From a virus: DNA of 49,997 nucleotides. Made by a program: the position numbers and the translations under genes. How positions within the stretch are numbered: position 1 is the first letter of the stretch; each line of letters opens with the position of its first letter. This document shows, one piece after another, positions 28,608 through 37,173 of the stretch. The stretch spans positions 1 through 49,997 of the IMG/VR virus record IMGVR_UViG_3300028840_001400, one strand, 5' to 3'. The notes under the pieces are model-generated. The model was given only the letters and a program-made list of their open reading frames with translations. It was not told the DNA's origin and ran no database searches.

Positions 28608-28778
28608 ATGAGCGACGAACGGGGAGAGAAAGTCGATCGGCCGACGCTCAAGGTAGGAGCGGAGGTCGGGAAGGACCGGGCGGAGAAGATCAAGAAGGAG
28701 GAAGCCGCTACGGGGACCGAAGCGAGGAAGGATACGGGGCGCGTAACGACGGACGTCGAGAAGGGAGCGGGGGAATGA
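28608..28778 (+). CDS. Small charged protein
   Basis: This 56-residue, Lys/Glu/Gly-rich protein is probably disordered or helical. It begins 3 bases after the previous stop and overlaps the SpoVG-like gene by 4 bases (ATGA). Not recognised. Confidence 0.58.
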   Translation: MSDERGEKVDRPTLKVGAEVGKDRAEKIKKEEAATGTEARKDTGRVTTDVEKGAGE

Positions 28779-29071
28779 AGGTAACGAAGGTCCTCCTAGT
28801 CAAGGACGATCCGGCGAAGGGACAAAGGCTCGCGACGGCTACGGTCGCCTTTGATAGCGTCGTCGTTGTCTCCGGCTTCTCGATCTTCCCGGACCGGAAC
28901 CGCCCGGGCAAGCTCCGGGTACTCTTCCCCGCGCGGCGGGTAGCCGGGGATACGATCGAGACCTTCTCTATATTGGATCCGGAGCTCAAGGGGACGGTCG
29001 TTAAGGAGATCGAGAAGGCCTGCGGCGACGAAGGGATCAAGGTGGAGGCAAGCGGTGGGAACTCGAGATAA
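28775..29071 (+). CDS. Divergent SpoVG-like protein
   Basis: This 98-residue protein has the same length and order of elements as the SpoVG protein at 3830: VTKVLLVKDD, then LATATVAFDSVVVVSGFSIF, then LRVLFPARRV, then ETFSILDPELKGTVVKEIEKA. Identity is low but the strand and helix register agrees throughout. It would bind nucleic acid. It overlaps the next gene, an HTH protein before the terminase, by 17 bases, so a regulatory role in late expression or packaging is possible. Confidence 0.6.
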   Translation: MKVTKVLLVKDDPAKGQRLATATVAFDSVVVVSGFSIFPDRNRPGKLRVLFPARRVAGDTIETFSILDPELKGTVVKEIEKACGDEGIKVEASGGNSR

Positions 29072-29711
29072 AAAGAGATACCCTTACTTAACTAGCGAGT
29101 ACGATAACGCCGAGATCGCGAACGCGGTTAAGAAGGCCGGGACGATCAAAGGCGCGGCCGAGAAGCTCGGCGTCAACGATAGATGTCTATACGCAGCGAT
29201 AAGACGCCGGGGTATCGAAGTCAATACAAAGACCGGGAGGAGATCGATCCACGACTGGGAAGCGATAGAGAAGGCGTGGCGCAACCGGCCCGAGGGAACC
29301 TTCGCCGCTCGCTTCGCGCGAGAGTTCGGTATGAACTCCGCGACTTTCTACGCCGGAGCTCAACGGCGCGGCTTTTACAACGCGCCGCCTATCCCGGCCC
29401 CCGCTTCCGAGACTCCCCGGCCGAAGCTCGTACCGTCAAGGATAAAGCCCGAGCCGAAGGCCGGGAAGGGCGGTCCGGCTATTTGTAGCGTCTGCGCTCG
29501 CTTGATAGCCGACGTCTTCAAGGAGGAGCGGACTCGAGTAGACGCGATCGCCGGAATGTCCCCTATCGATCGGGCGAAGGCGCTCGCCGCTCTCGCTCGG
29601 ATCAAGAACGAGAGAACTCTCGGCTCACTAATCCGCGAAGAGATGAGAAAGAACGCTACCGCGCTAACGGCGGCGGGAGCTAGCCGATCTACCAAGACAG
29701 GAGCCGCGTAA
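29055..29711 (+). CDS. Double HTH protein, alternative terminase small subunit
   Basis: This 218-residue protein starts with GTG. Two similar helix-turn-helix units are visible: TIKGAAEKLGVNDRCLYAAI (about 30-50) and FAREFGMNSATFYAGAQRRG (about 84-104). A Pro-rich linker and a C-terminal helical part with CSVC (about 144) follow. It overlaps TerL by 1 base (TAATG), the position typical for a terminase small subunit. It may recognise the packaging site, with the 26055 protein being either a second small subunit or a regulator. Confidence 0.58.
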   Translation: MGTRDKKRYPYLTSEYDNAEIANAVKKAGTIKGAAEKLGVNDRCLYAAIRRRGIEVNTKTGRRSIHDWEAIEKAWRNRPEGTFAARFAREFGMNSATFYAGAQRRGFYNAPPIPAPASETPRPKLVPSRIKPEPKAGKGGPAICSVCARLIADVFKEERTRVDAIAGMSPIDRAKALAALARIKNERTLGSLIREEMRKNATALTAAGASRSTKTGAA

Positions 29712-30994
29712 TGTCGACCGCCTTACAGGTAGCCTATAAGCCGCTAGAGTGGACTCGAGCCTCCGGTTACGATACGAAGAGCGGCTCGTTCCTTTACGAT
29801 CGCCCGGGCTTTCACTTCTCCCCGGCGCGGTTTAAGATCGTCGTCGGCGGTCGGCGCGTAGGCAAGTCGGAAGCGGCGGCGCCAGAGGGCCTCAAGGTAG
29901 CGATCGATCGCCCCGGCGCCCTAGTCTGGTGGATCTCCCCGACGTACAAGATCGGCCGGACCGGTTGGCGCAAGCTAAAGGCGATCGTCCCGCCCGAGCT
30001 TATCAAGGACCAGTCGAAGGTCGATATGTATATGCTCCTCAAGAACGGGAGCGAGATCGAGACGCGCTCGGCCGAGCTCGAGGATAATCTCCGAAGCGAA
30101 GGTCTCGACTACGCGATCTGCGACGAAATGGCTATGTGGAAGAAGTCGGTCTTCGAGTCCGCTATTTGGCCGGCACTCGTAGATAAGAAGGGCGGTATGA
30201 CGGGGATAACTACTCCGAAGGGTAGGAACTTCCTCTTTCACCTATTCCTTCGCGGCGCGGATCCCGCTTACCCGCTTTGGGACTCGTGGACCTTCCCGAC
30301 TCACGCTAATACGACTCTCGACGTCGAGGATATAGAGGAGATGACCCGGGGAATGAACGAGCTCGTATACCGGCAGGAGATCCTCGCGGAGTTTATCGCC
30401 GACGCCGGGGGCGTCTTCCGGAACGTCCGCGATAACGTCCGGGAAGATCTCCCGCTTAGAGGTCCCGAGCCGGGGCGCGTCTACTTTATCGGCGTAGACT
30501 GGGGCAAGCGCCGCGACTTCTCGGTCTTCGTCGTCCTCGACGTTACCGAGACGCCGAGGAAGGTCGTCGCCTATAAGCGCTTCTCGAAGATCGACTACGG
30601 CTTCCAGTTGGCGCAGCTTAAGAACCTCGCGCGGATCTGGAACCCGCTCAAGATCAAGGCCGAGCAGACGGGGATCGGCGATCCGTTGATTGACAACCTC
30701 CGCCGCGATATCCCCGGCCGCTGGGTAGAGGGAATCGTAATCGCCGGGGGGCGCGACGGCGGGACGAAGAATAAGATAATCGAGAAGCTCTCGATGTCGG
30801 TCGAGAACGGCGAGATCGTATACCCCGACTGGCCGGAGCTTCTCTCGGAGCTCGAGATCTTCGAGTACCAGCGGACGGCGAGCGGTAACGTCCGGTATAC
30901 GGCTCCGGCCGGTTACCACGACGACTGCGTTATGGCTACCGCGATCGCGGACTCCGAGGATAAGTACGTCGAGCCGAGGATCTCTTTCGTATAG
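29711..30994 (+). CDS. terL: Terminase large subunit
   Basis: This 427-residue packaging motor has an N-terminal ATPase with Walker A GGRRVGKS (46-53) and Walker B YAICDE (134-139). A coupling-like SAWS/TTP segment (ITTPKGRN, about 166-173) follows. The C-terminal RNase H-fold nuclease has FIGVDWGKRRD (Asp263) and the late YHDDCVMATA (Asp403, Asp404). Length and motifs are complete. It sits directly between the double-HTH gene and the portal gene. From the sequence alone I cannot tell cos from headful packaging. Confidence 0.93.
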   Translation: MSTALQVAYKPLEWTRASGYDTKSGSFLYDRPGFHFSPARFKIVVGGRRVGKSEAAAPEGLKVAIDRPGALVWWISPTYKIGRTGWRKLKAIVPPELIKDQSKVDMYMLLKNGSEIETRSAELEDNLRSEGLDYAICDEMAMWKKSVFESAIWPALVDKKGGMTGITTPKGRNFLFHLFLRGADPAYPLWDSWTFPTHANTTLDVEDIEEMTRGMNELVYRQEILAEFIADAGGVFRNVRDNVREDLPLRGPEPGRVYFIGVDWGKRRDFSVFVVLDVTETPRKVVAYKRFSKIDYGFQLAQLKNLARIWNPLKIKAEQTGIGDPLIDNLRRDIPGRWVEGIVIAGGRDGGTKNKIIEKLSMSVENGEIVYPDWPELLSELEIFEYQRTASGNVRYTAPAGYHDDCVMATAIADSEDKYVEPRISFV

Positions 30995-31002
30995 GAGCGA
31001 CA

Positions 31003-33216
31003 ATGAAGATAGGCGATAGGATTAGGCGAGCGTTTTTCAAGCAACCCGAGGCGGCCGCGAGGATCGTCGAGCAACGTAACGAGGCGCGGGAACGAGCTCA
31101 AGCCGCGCGAGATCGCCAGCCGAAGGGCGAGGTATCGACGAAGACTTTCCCGCTCGGGCGCGGCCTTATCCCCCCGGCCGATCTCTGGGGCGCTTATCTT
31201 CGCGTCTCCTGGGTTCGCGCTTGCGTAAACGCGATCGTAAGGACCGCGACTTCCCGGGGCTGGGGCTTTAGGGGCAACCCGGCCTCTTGCTTGAGAGCTC
31301 GGGACCTTATCTCGAGGCCTAACCCGCAAGACTCCGGCCTCGATCTTATGATAAACGTCTTCGAGGATATGGAGATCTTCGGGCGCGGCTTCTGGGAGCT
31401 AGTCCGCGAGGATCCGGAAGATCCTAACTCTCCGGTCGTCGCGATCTATACCCTCGATCCGGTCCGGACGAAACCCGATCAAGATAAAAAGGGGAAGATT
31501 ACCGGCTATACGCAGAAGACCTCGAGCGGGGAGACGATCAAGTTCGAGCCGTGGGAGGTCGTCTACTTCCCGCTCTCGACTAAGGGGAGCGAGGCTCAAG
31601 GGATCGCGCCGTTACAGTCTCTCCTTATTCCGATCTCGACGGATATTCACGCGCAGAACTATAACCTCTCCTTCTTCAAGAACGACGCGCTTCCCTCTGG
31701 CGTAATCTCAATGGAAGGCGCCCCCTCCGACGTTATCAAGAGAAACCGGGCTTATCTCGAGAGCGAGCACCAGGGGACCGGGAACGCTCACAAGCATTTA
31801 CTCCTCGAAGGGAATGTCAAATTCCAAGACTGGCAGAAGAGCCCGAAGGAAGCCGACTTCCTCGAGCTCCGACGCTTTACCCGCGACGAAATTATCTCTG
31901 TCTTCGGCGTCCCCCCGGCCAAGATCGGTATTATCGAGACGGGGAATATCGGAGGGGGATCCGGCGTAGAGCAGGATAAGACCTTTAAGAAGGATACGGT
32001 CGAGCCGCTCCAGAGCCAAGTCGAGGAGCGCGTTAATCGATTCTTTATCCAGATAGCTCTCGGCCTCTTCGATTGTGAATTTTTCTTCCTACCGATCGAC
32101 CTCGAGACCGAGAAGGAGAAGGCCGAGGTAGAGAAGACGAAGGCCGAGACGAAGAAGCTCGAGGCCGAGACGGTCCAGATCTACCTCGACAAGGAGGTTA
32201 TTACGAAGGACGAAGCGCGGAAGCTCGTAGTTATCCCCGGCGAAGGGAATACGGAGGAGTCGAAGCAGCTCTTCGTTATCGAGAGCCGAGGCAAGGATAC
32301 CGAGACGGGATACGCGCGAGCGAAGGAGAGCTTCGAGAGCCCGAAGCGGAAGGGGATCTCTTCCGAGAAGGCCCCGGACCTCCGGGCGCTTGTTACGATC
32401 AAGGGATCGCCGAAGCCTTTCCGCTCCGAGAACTGGGTAGAGAATAGCCCCCGCTTCCGGAAGATGAGGAAGCGTATAGAAGACGAGCTCGACCGCTGGC
32501 GCAAGAGCGCCGTCTCTACCGTCCGGAGCGTCGGCGTTCCGAAGAGTCTTACGGATATATCGAAGACTTTAACGGACGACGTCCTCGCTTCCGTTGACGC
32601 GAACGCGCTTACCGAGATAATCGCCGAGGAAATGGCACTAGGCTTTGTCGCGGGGGCGGAGGCCGGACTCGACGAATCGGATCTGCCGGCGGATTCTTTC
32701 GATCCCTCTACGATAGAGCTCGCGGCGGTAGCGGCGATCGCTACATCGCTCGCGGATACGGCGGCGAGTAGTATCTCCGAGAAGATCCGCTTCGAGATCG
32801 CGGCCGGGATACAAGCCGGGGAAGGCGTCGGCGAAATAGCGGCCCGGGTAAACGGGATCTGGAATAGCGCGGTCTCTCACACCTATACCGCCTTCGGGAA
32901 AGAGGTAACGCGGACCTATTCCGCGAAGGCGTGGTCGCAGCTAGTCGCGCGGACCGAGACCTTAAGAATGATGAACCAAGGCCGCTGGGAAGCGCTCAAG
33001 GCGAATGATGTTAAGTTCGTCAATATACAGCTTACGCTCGGAGCCGAGGCCGAGTGTATCGCGCTATCGGAGGGCGGCCCTTACGAGCTCTCCGTCGCGG
33101 AGGGCCTCTTACCGGTCCACCCGAATTGTCGCTGTACGTTAGTCGCCGCTCGCCCGGACGTTACGCCGGGGGAGAAGGATCCTCAAGCGGTCCTTGAAGA
33201 GTTCCGAGCTCAATAG
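31003..33216 (+). CDS. Portal protein fused to a MuF/SPP1-gp7-like head morphogenesis domain
   Basis: This 737-residue protein has an N-terminal two-thirds (about 40-400) that is an HK97/SPP1-type portal: VNAIVRTATSRGWGF, LISRPNPQ, EIFGRGFWELVRE, IGIIETGNIGGGSG. A Lys/Glu helix (about 365-400) follows. The C-terminal part (about 490-720) carries a MuF-type domain, ending in the signature VHPNCRCTL (705-713). These are usually two genes (portal and minor head protein). A single open frame without frameshift links them, so each virion would carry 12 copies of the MuF domain at the portal vertex. Confidence 0.9.
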   Translation: MKIGDRIRRAFFKQPEAAARIVEQRNEARERAQAARDRQPKGEVSTKTFPLGRGLIPPADLWGAYLRVSWVRACVNAIVRTATSRGWGFRGNPASCLRARDLISRPNPQDSGLDLMINVFEDMEIFGRGFWELVREDPEDPNSPVVAIYTLDPVRTKPDQDKKGKITGYTQKTSSGETIKFEPWEVVYFPLSTKGSEAQGIAPLQSLLIPISTDIHAQNYNLSFFKNDALPSGVISMEGAPSDVIKRNRAYLESEHQGTGNAHKHLLLEGNVKFQDWQKSPKEADFLELRRFTRDEIISVFGVPPAKIGIIETGNIGGGSGVEQDKTFKKDTVEPLQSQVEERVNRFFIQIALGLFDCEFFFLPIDLETEKEKAEVEKTKAETKKLEAETVQIYLDKEVITKDEARKLVVIPGEGNTEESKQLFVIESRGKDTETGYARAKESFESPKRKGISSEKAPDLRALVTIKGSPKPFRSENWVENSPRFRKMRKRIEDELDRWRKSAVSTVRSVGVPKSLTDISKTLTDDVLASVDANALTEIIAEEMALGFVAGAEAGLDESDLPADSFDPSTIELAAVAAIATSLADTAASSISEKIRFEIAAGIQAGEGVGEIAARVNGIWNSAVSHTYTAFGKEVTRTYSAKAWSQLVARTETLRMMNQGRWEALKANDVKFVNIQLTLGAEAECIALSEGGPYELSVAEGLLPVHPNCRCTLVAARPDVTPGEKDPQAVLEEFRAQ

Positions 33217-33225
33217 GAGGGATAT

Positions 33226-33888
33226 ATGAAAGGGATCGTCGTCGCTAACCCCCACGGGGACCTAGTAATAGAGGGAACGAAGACTCTTATAGTCAAGGAC
33301 TCGACTCTCGCGAAAGATCTCGGAGCGGAGGTCGTCCTTATTCAGGGGGGAGCCGCGCTAGGTATTATCAAACTCAAGACGCGCGAGCCTCTATATAGAG
33401 ACGACTTCGAGAAGCGCGAGAAGGAGCACCGGATCTCGAGCAACGAACGGCGCCGTTGGTGGCCGAACGTCGATAAGCTCTGGGGATATAGCTTCGAGAT
33501 CGTCGAGGCGTTCGAGACGCCGAAGATGATATTCCGCGAGAAGTCCGAGCGGACGCGAGTCGCGGAGGTCGTCTACAAGGACGACGACTACTACGCGGCG
33601 ATCAAGAGTATGTTTAGCGTCGAGCCGAGCGACTATAAGCCGGAGCAGCTCGGCCTCGTACACCGGCTCTTACATTCCTTCTACTCTAAGCGGCGCGACG
33701 GCGATCGCGTCGTCGTAGAGAAGCGCGATAGGTCGATAAGCGATATCGTAGAGCGCCACTCGGTAATCGTCGGCGAGTTAAAGGCGCGAGGGTTCAATCA
33801 CGACGGACCGGACGACGATCTTAATTCTATGTCGCGGCCCTTCGAGGCGGTAGCGACGGCCGTAACGAAAACGGAGGCGAGCAAATGA
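33226..33888 (+). CDS. ASCH-like domain protein in the head operon
   Basis: This 220-residue protein begins with a PUA/ASCH-like pattern: GIVVANPHGDLVIEGTKTLI, then VVLIQGGAALGIIKL, then a WGYSFEIVEAFETP strand. Phage ASCH proteins of this type occur among head genes. The C-terminal 90 residues are helical (LVHRLLHSFYSKRRD...). It overlaps the protease gene by 4 bases (ATGA). Binding of nucleic acid or a modified base is the known role of the fold; the substrate here is unknown. Confidence 0.6.
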   Translation: MKGIVVANPHGDLVIEGTKTLIVKDSTLAKDLGAEVVLIQGGAALGIIKLKTREPLYRDDFEKREKEHRISSNERRRWWPNVDKLWGYSFEIVEAFETPKMIFREKSERTRVAEVVYKDDDYYAAIKSMFSVEPSDYKPEQLGLVHRLLHSFYSKRRDGDRVVVEKRDRSISDIVERHSVIVGELKARGFNHDGPDDDLNSMSRPFEAVATAVTKTEASK

Positions 33889-35027
33889 CAGAAGAGCAAC
33901 AGGTAGCGGAAATTCTCGAGAAGGTTATACCGTTCGATACTCAATTCGAGATTATCAAGCAGGAAGTAGAACAGGATGACTTCTTCGTCGAAGGCTTCGC
34001 CGCGACGTCGGATCTCGACTCGCAGGGCGATATTATAACGCACCAGGCCCTTAAGAAAGCCGCGAAGGCTCTCTTAAAGGTCTACACTACCGCCCTCTTC
34101 AACCACGATATGGACCGGCCGATCGGTAAGATCGTCGAGGCCGAGGCGGTCGAGGGTAAGGGCCTTCGGGTTAAGATCCAGCTCTCGAAGTCCGAGACGG
34201 ATATCCGCCGGAAGGTCGAGGAAGGGATAATTTCTAAGTTCTCGATAAGGGGCCGCGCTCTTCGGATCGAGCGGAAGTTCGATGAGTCGAAGAACGTAAT
34301 GCTCTTTATAATCCACGAGATCGAGATCGTCGAGGTCTCCCTCGTTTCGCTCCCGGCTAACGCCGCCGCGCGGGTAACCGGGTTCGAGAGAGTCGCGACT
34401 TCTGAGAAGACGTTAGTCGGAGCGGTAATCAAGAGCTACAAAGATTCGGAAACGGGAGGAGGTGAGACGACTATGGATCCGAAAGACAAGAAGAAAGACG
34501 GGGAGGAGGGCGCGACGCCTGCCGAAGGCGCGGCGGCTCCCGCCGAAGGCGCCGAAGGCGCCGGGGCCCCTGCGGCTCCCGCCGAGGGCGCAGAGCCCGA
34601 AAAGCCCGCCGAGGGCGGCGAGGGCGCCGAGCCAGCGAAGCCCGAAGGGGAGGAGACTCCCGCCGAGGCTCCCGCCGAGGAGTCGCCCGAGGAGAAGAGC
34701 CTGAAGGACCTCGCGGCGAAGTTACTCCTCGCGACGGGGGACGACGCCGAGAAGATCAAGGCCCAGATGGCCGCCCTGATCTCCGGGAAGCCCGAGGAGA
34801 AGAAGCCGGAGGCGACGGTTACTCTCTCCGAGGCGCAGATCGCGGCTTTGGTCCAGCGCCAGGTCTCTTCTCAGCTAGCCGTCCGCAAGGGTGCGGGAAC
34901 GCCGGCAGAGACCGAGACCGAGACGCCGACTTCGCAGGGCGAAGTCAAGAAGTTCGAGGAATACCCGCTGGGTAACCAGCTAGTCGTACTCGGGGCCCGG
35001 ATAATGGGCCGCGAGCGCGACCTCTAG
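33885..35027 (+). CDS. HK97-type (S78) prohead protease fused to a scaffold domain
   Basis: This 380-residue protein has an N-terminal protease (about 30-170) with FAATSDLDSQGDIITHQAL, LFNHDMDRPIGK (His74), ISKFSIRG (Ser120) and IVEVSLVSLPAN (Glu150), the herpes/HK97 protease set. A low-complexity Ala/Glu/Pro/Gly stretch (about 205-265) leads into a helical C-terminal part (LRD-like delta domain). An internal start at 34473 should make the scaffold alone. The capsid gene follows 43 bases later. The protease would cut the scaffold and itself during capsid maturation. Confidence 0.9.
   Translation: MTEEQQVAEILEKVIPFDTQFEIIKQEVEQDDFFVEGFAATSDLDSQGDIITHQALKKAAKALLKVYTTALFNHDMDRPIGKIVEAEAVEGKGLRVKIQLSKSETDIRRKVEEGIISKFSIRGRALRIERKFDESKNVMLFIIHEIEIVEVSLVSLPANAAARVTGFERVATSEKTLVGAVIKSYKDSETGGGETTMDPKDKKKDGEEGATPAEGAAAPAEGAEGAGAPAAPAEGAEPEKPAEGGEGAEPAKPEGEETPAEAPAEESPEEKSLKDLAAKLLLATGDDAEKIKAQMAALISGKPEEKKPEATVTLSEAQIAALVQRQVSSQLAVRKGAGTPAETETETPTSQGEVKKFEEYPLGNQLVVLGARIMGRERDL
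34473..35027 (+). CDS. Internal-start scaffold protein (nested in the protease gene)
   Basis: An in-frame ATG follows the sequence GGGAGGAGGTG at 9 bases distance, the strongest ribosome site inside any gene of this window. The product is 184 residues: a Lys/Asp-rich start (DPKDKKKDGEEG), the Ala/Glu/Pro linker and the helical C-terminus. This mirrors lambda C/Nu3, where the scaffold is translated from inside the protease gene. Translation from here is an inference. Confidence 0.65.
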   Translation: MDPKDKKKDGEEGATPAEGAAAPAEGAEGAGAPAAPAEGAEPEKPAEGGEGAEPAKPEGEETPAEAPAEESPEEKSLKDLAAKLLLATGDDAEKIKAQMAALISGKPEEKKPEATVTLSEAQIAALVQRQVSSQLAVRKGAGTPAETETETPTSQGEVKKFEEYPLGNQLVVLGARIMGRERDL

Positions 35028-35070
35028 TAACGACCAAATACGATTACGAAAGGAAGGAGGATAAAGCAAT

Positions 35071-36000
35071 ATGAAGCTCGATCGCAAGCTGTGGAATAGC
35101 AGGCTCTCGAATAAGGAGATCTCTAAGGCGCTCGATATCGCCGGTGGCGATGCGATGCTCCAGGAGATGATCGATAAGGTTATCGCCGACTTGATCGAAG
35201 TCCGTAATCCGCTCCGCCAGAACTTGATGAGGAAAGCCTCTTCGGGTTCGGCTTACCGGGTAGTTCGCCGAACGGATCGCGGTACTGCGACCTGGGTAGA
35301 CGATAACGACTCCGGAACCGAGAGCGAAGGGACCTATACCAAGACTGACTTCCCGTACAAGACCCCCCTCTTCGAGGGTAAGGTTACGCGGAAGCTCCAG
35401 GCCGAGGGCGCGACTTTCGGGGATCTCCTAATGGAGGAGATTACAAGCGGGATGCAGGTGATCCGCGATACCGAAGAGGACGCTCTCGTAAACGGGAGTA
35501 TCTCCGTAGACGCGAAGCAGTTCGACGGCCTTAAGGTCCTCCTTGACGCGCAGGCGGCCCAGACAGTAGACCTGTCCGGTAACCCTCTGACGCTCGAGGC
35601 TATGGACGAGGCGATCGATAAGGTCGAAGGGAACGTCGATTTGATCTTAACCTCGAAGCGTACCGCGCGGGAGCTTAACGCTCTCCTGCAGTCAAACCAG
35701 CGCTTCGTTGATAAGGTCGAGGTCGAAGGCGGCTTCCGCCTCCGCTCCTACGACGACGCCCCGATCTATCGCTCGAACTTCGTCGCTATCAACGAGGGAA
35801 CCGGGACGAACGAGTCTCGGATCTATTTCCTCGATTCGACGGAGGTCTTCGTCGGAGAGCTTACGCCTCTGACATTTATGGCCCTCGCGAAGGACTCCTC
35901 GCAATACGACAAGTTCCATATCTTCGAGGATATCGTTCTGGTCTTCAAGAACCCGAAGAAGGCCGCCCAGATTACGGGTATTACTCCGCCTACTCCGTAG
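35071..36000 (+). CDS. Major capsid protein (HK97 fold)
   Basis: This 309-residue protein has an AAGGAAGGAGG site. It has HK97-fold features: an N-terminal helix, then VRNPLRQNLMRKASSGS, a GTATWVDDNDSG E-loop-like region, FEGKVTRKLQAEGATFGDLL (spine helix, with the conserved small residues), LTSKRTARELNALLQSN in the A-domain, and IYRSNFVAIN plus a final strand. It lacks the long cleaved delta domain, consistent with scaffold supplied by the upstream gene. A GC hairpin lies right after the stop. Confidence 0.92.
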   Translation: MKLDRKLWNSRLSNKEISKALDIAGGDAMLQEMIDKVIADLIEVRNPLRQNLMRKASSGSAYRVVRRTDRGTATWVDDNDSGTESEGTYTKTDFPYKTPLFEGKVTRKLQAEGATFGDLLMEEITSGMQVIRDTEEDALVNGSISVDAKQFDGLKVLLDAQAAQTVDLSGNPLTLEAMDEAIDKVEGNVDLILTSKRTARELNALLQSNQRFVDKVEVEGGFRLRSYDDAPIYRSNFVAINEGTGTNESRIYFLDSTEVFVGELTPLTFMALAKDSSQYDKFHIFEDIVLVFKNPKKAAQITGITPPTP

Positions 36001-36024
36001 TGCGGATATTCGGGAAGGCCCGAA

Positions 36025-36042
36025 GGGGGGCGCAAGCCCCCC
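36025..36042 (+). promoter_or_regulatory. GCAA-tetraloop hairpin after the capsid gene
   Basis: A 7-base-pair stem (36025-36031 with 36036-36042) is capped by a GNRA tetraloop. No U-tract follows. It probably stabilises the capsid mRNA 3' end or slows transcription into the next genes. Confidence 0.6.
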
Positions 36043-36075
36043 GGAGGGATAACAAGATAACGGGAGGGTAGCGAG

Positions 36076-37140
36076 ATGAGGAAGCTGATCGTTAGCTTAA
36101 TCGCCTTGTTGATAGTCCTACCGTTCTCCGCTTTGGCCGAGGTCGTTACCTTCGACGTAAGCAAGGATCCGACGGCTTCGGATTCGGCCTGGGTTGGCGG
36201 AGATACTATCGAGGTGCGCGTCCCTTCTCGGACGAGCTCCGCGATAACGGTAGAGTTTACTAATTCGAATCTTCCGGCCGGAGCTATGCCTCTTCCCCCG
36301 ACGATAGAAGATTCGTCTTATACGATTCACCTATACCTCGCCGAAGCGGGAACGAATACTCTCGCGGCCAATCACGGCACCGGCGGAGACTTCGCCTGTA
36401 ATACTACGGCTGGCGTTGTCTCGACCGACGGAGTAGGCGGCCTCGGTTACGATCTTACGGCCGTCTCGAATACGTTCCTTACCCACGCCGACGACGCTAA
36501 CTTTGACGTCGGGACGGGGACGTTTGCTCTCGGGTGCTGGTTTAAGCACGATACGATCTCTACGGCCGCCGACTACCTCTTCAATAAGCGGGACGGTAGC
36601 GGGAATACCCAGACCGGGTATGCGGCCTATATGGATAGCGACGGGACGCTCGGCTTCCGGATAAGCGACGACGGCGGCGTCTCGGCCGACGTAGCGGCGA
36701 GTACCGGGACGTATGACGATAACGCCTGGCACCACGCTTGGTTCGTCCGCGAATCTAGCAACGTCAAGATATACGTCGACGGATCGCTTGACGGATCGAC
36801 CGCTATATCGAACGCTACCGGGACCTTGAGTACCTCGGCCGCTATCAATATCGGAGCGATAAAGGCCGCGACGAACGCTTGGGCCGGACAGCTCGATAGC
36901 GTCGAGATGATAAAGGCCGACTATCCTACGGCTCCGGACATAGAGACGCACTGGTTAAGGGCGAAGGAAGCTCTTAACCCGGCGAAGATCCGGAGTACCG
37001 ATTCGGCGGTAACGATAAGTTCCGCTTCGGCAGCTACGCCGGAGCTATTTCTTATCGATATGTACGGCGATTTCCGAGGATATCTCCGCTTGAAGTCGAG
37101 CGCGAGCCAGACTTCCGATATCGAGTGCGAGATAAAGTAA
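36076..37140 (+). CDS. Exported LamG/concanavalin-like protein
   Basis: This 354-residue protein begins with a clear signal peptide (MRKLIVSLIALLIVLPFSALA, cleavage near residue 21). A beta domain (25-95) precedes a LamG-like jelly roll (about 100-290) with FALGCWFKHDT, DGTLGFRISDDGG, NAWHHAWFVRESSNVKIYVDG and INIGAIKAATNAWAGQLDSV, the typical strand pairs of sugar-binding laminin-G folds. A Sec signal on a gene between the capsid and connector genes is odd. It may be displayed on the infected cell, or the N-terminal helix may serve virion anchoring. Confidence 0.78.
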   Translation: MRKLIVSLIALLIVLPFSALAEVVTFDVSKDPTASDSAWVGGDTIEVRVPSRTSSAITVEFTNSNLPAGAMPLPPTIEDSSYTIHLYLAEAGTNTLAANHGTGGDFACNTTAGVVSTDGVGGLGYDLTAVSNTFLTHADDANFDVGTGTFALGCWFKHDTISTAADYLFNKRDGSGNTQTGYAAYMDSDGTLGFRISDDGGVSADVAASTGTYDDNAWHHAWFVRESSNVKIYVDGSLDGSTAISNATGTLSTSAAINIGAIKAATNAWAGQLDSVEMIKADYPTAPDIETHWLRAKEALNPAKIRSTDSAVTISSASAATPELFLIDMYGDFRGYLRLKSSASQTSDIECEIK

Positions 37141-37154
37141 GCAAACCGGGAGGG

Positions 37155-37173
37155 GGGGCGGACGTTCCGCCCC
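37155..37173 (+). promoter_or_regulatory. GC hairpin between exported-protein genes
   Basis: An 8-base-pair stem (37155-37162 with 37166-37173) with a CGT loop lies 15 bases after the LamG gene. No U-tract follows. It resembles the hairpin after the capsid gene and may process or stabilise mRNA. Confidence 0.5.
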
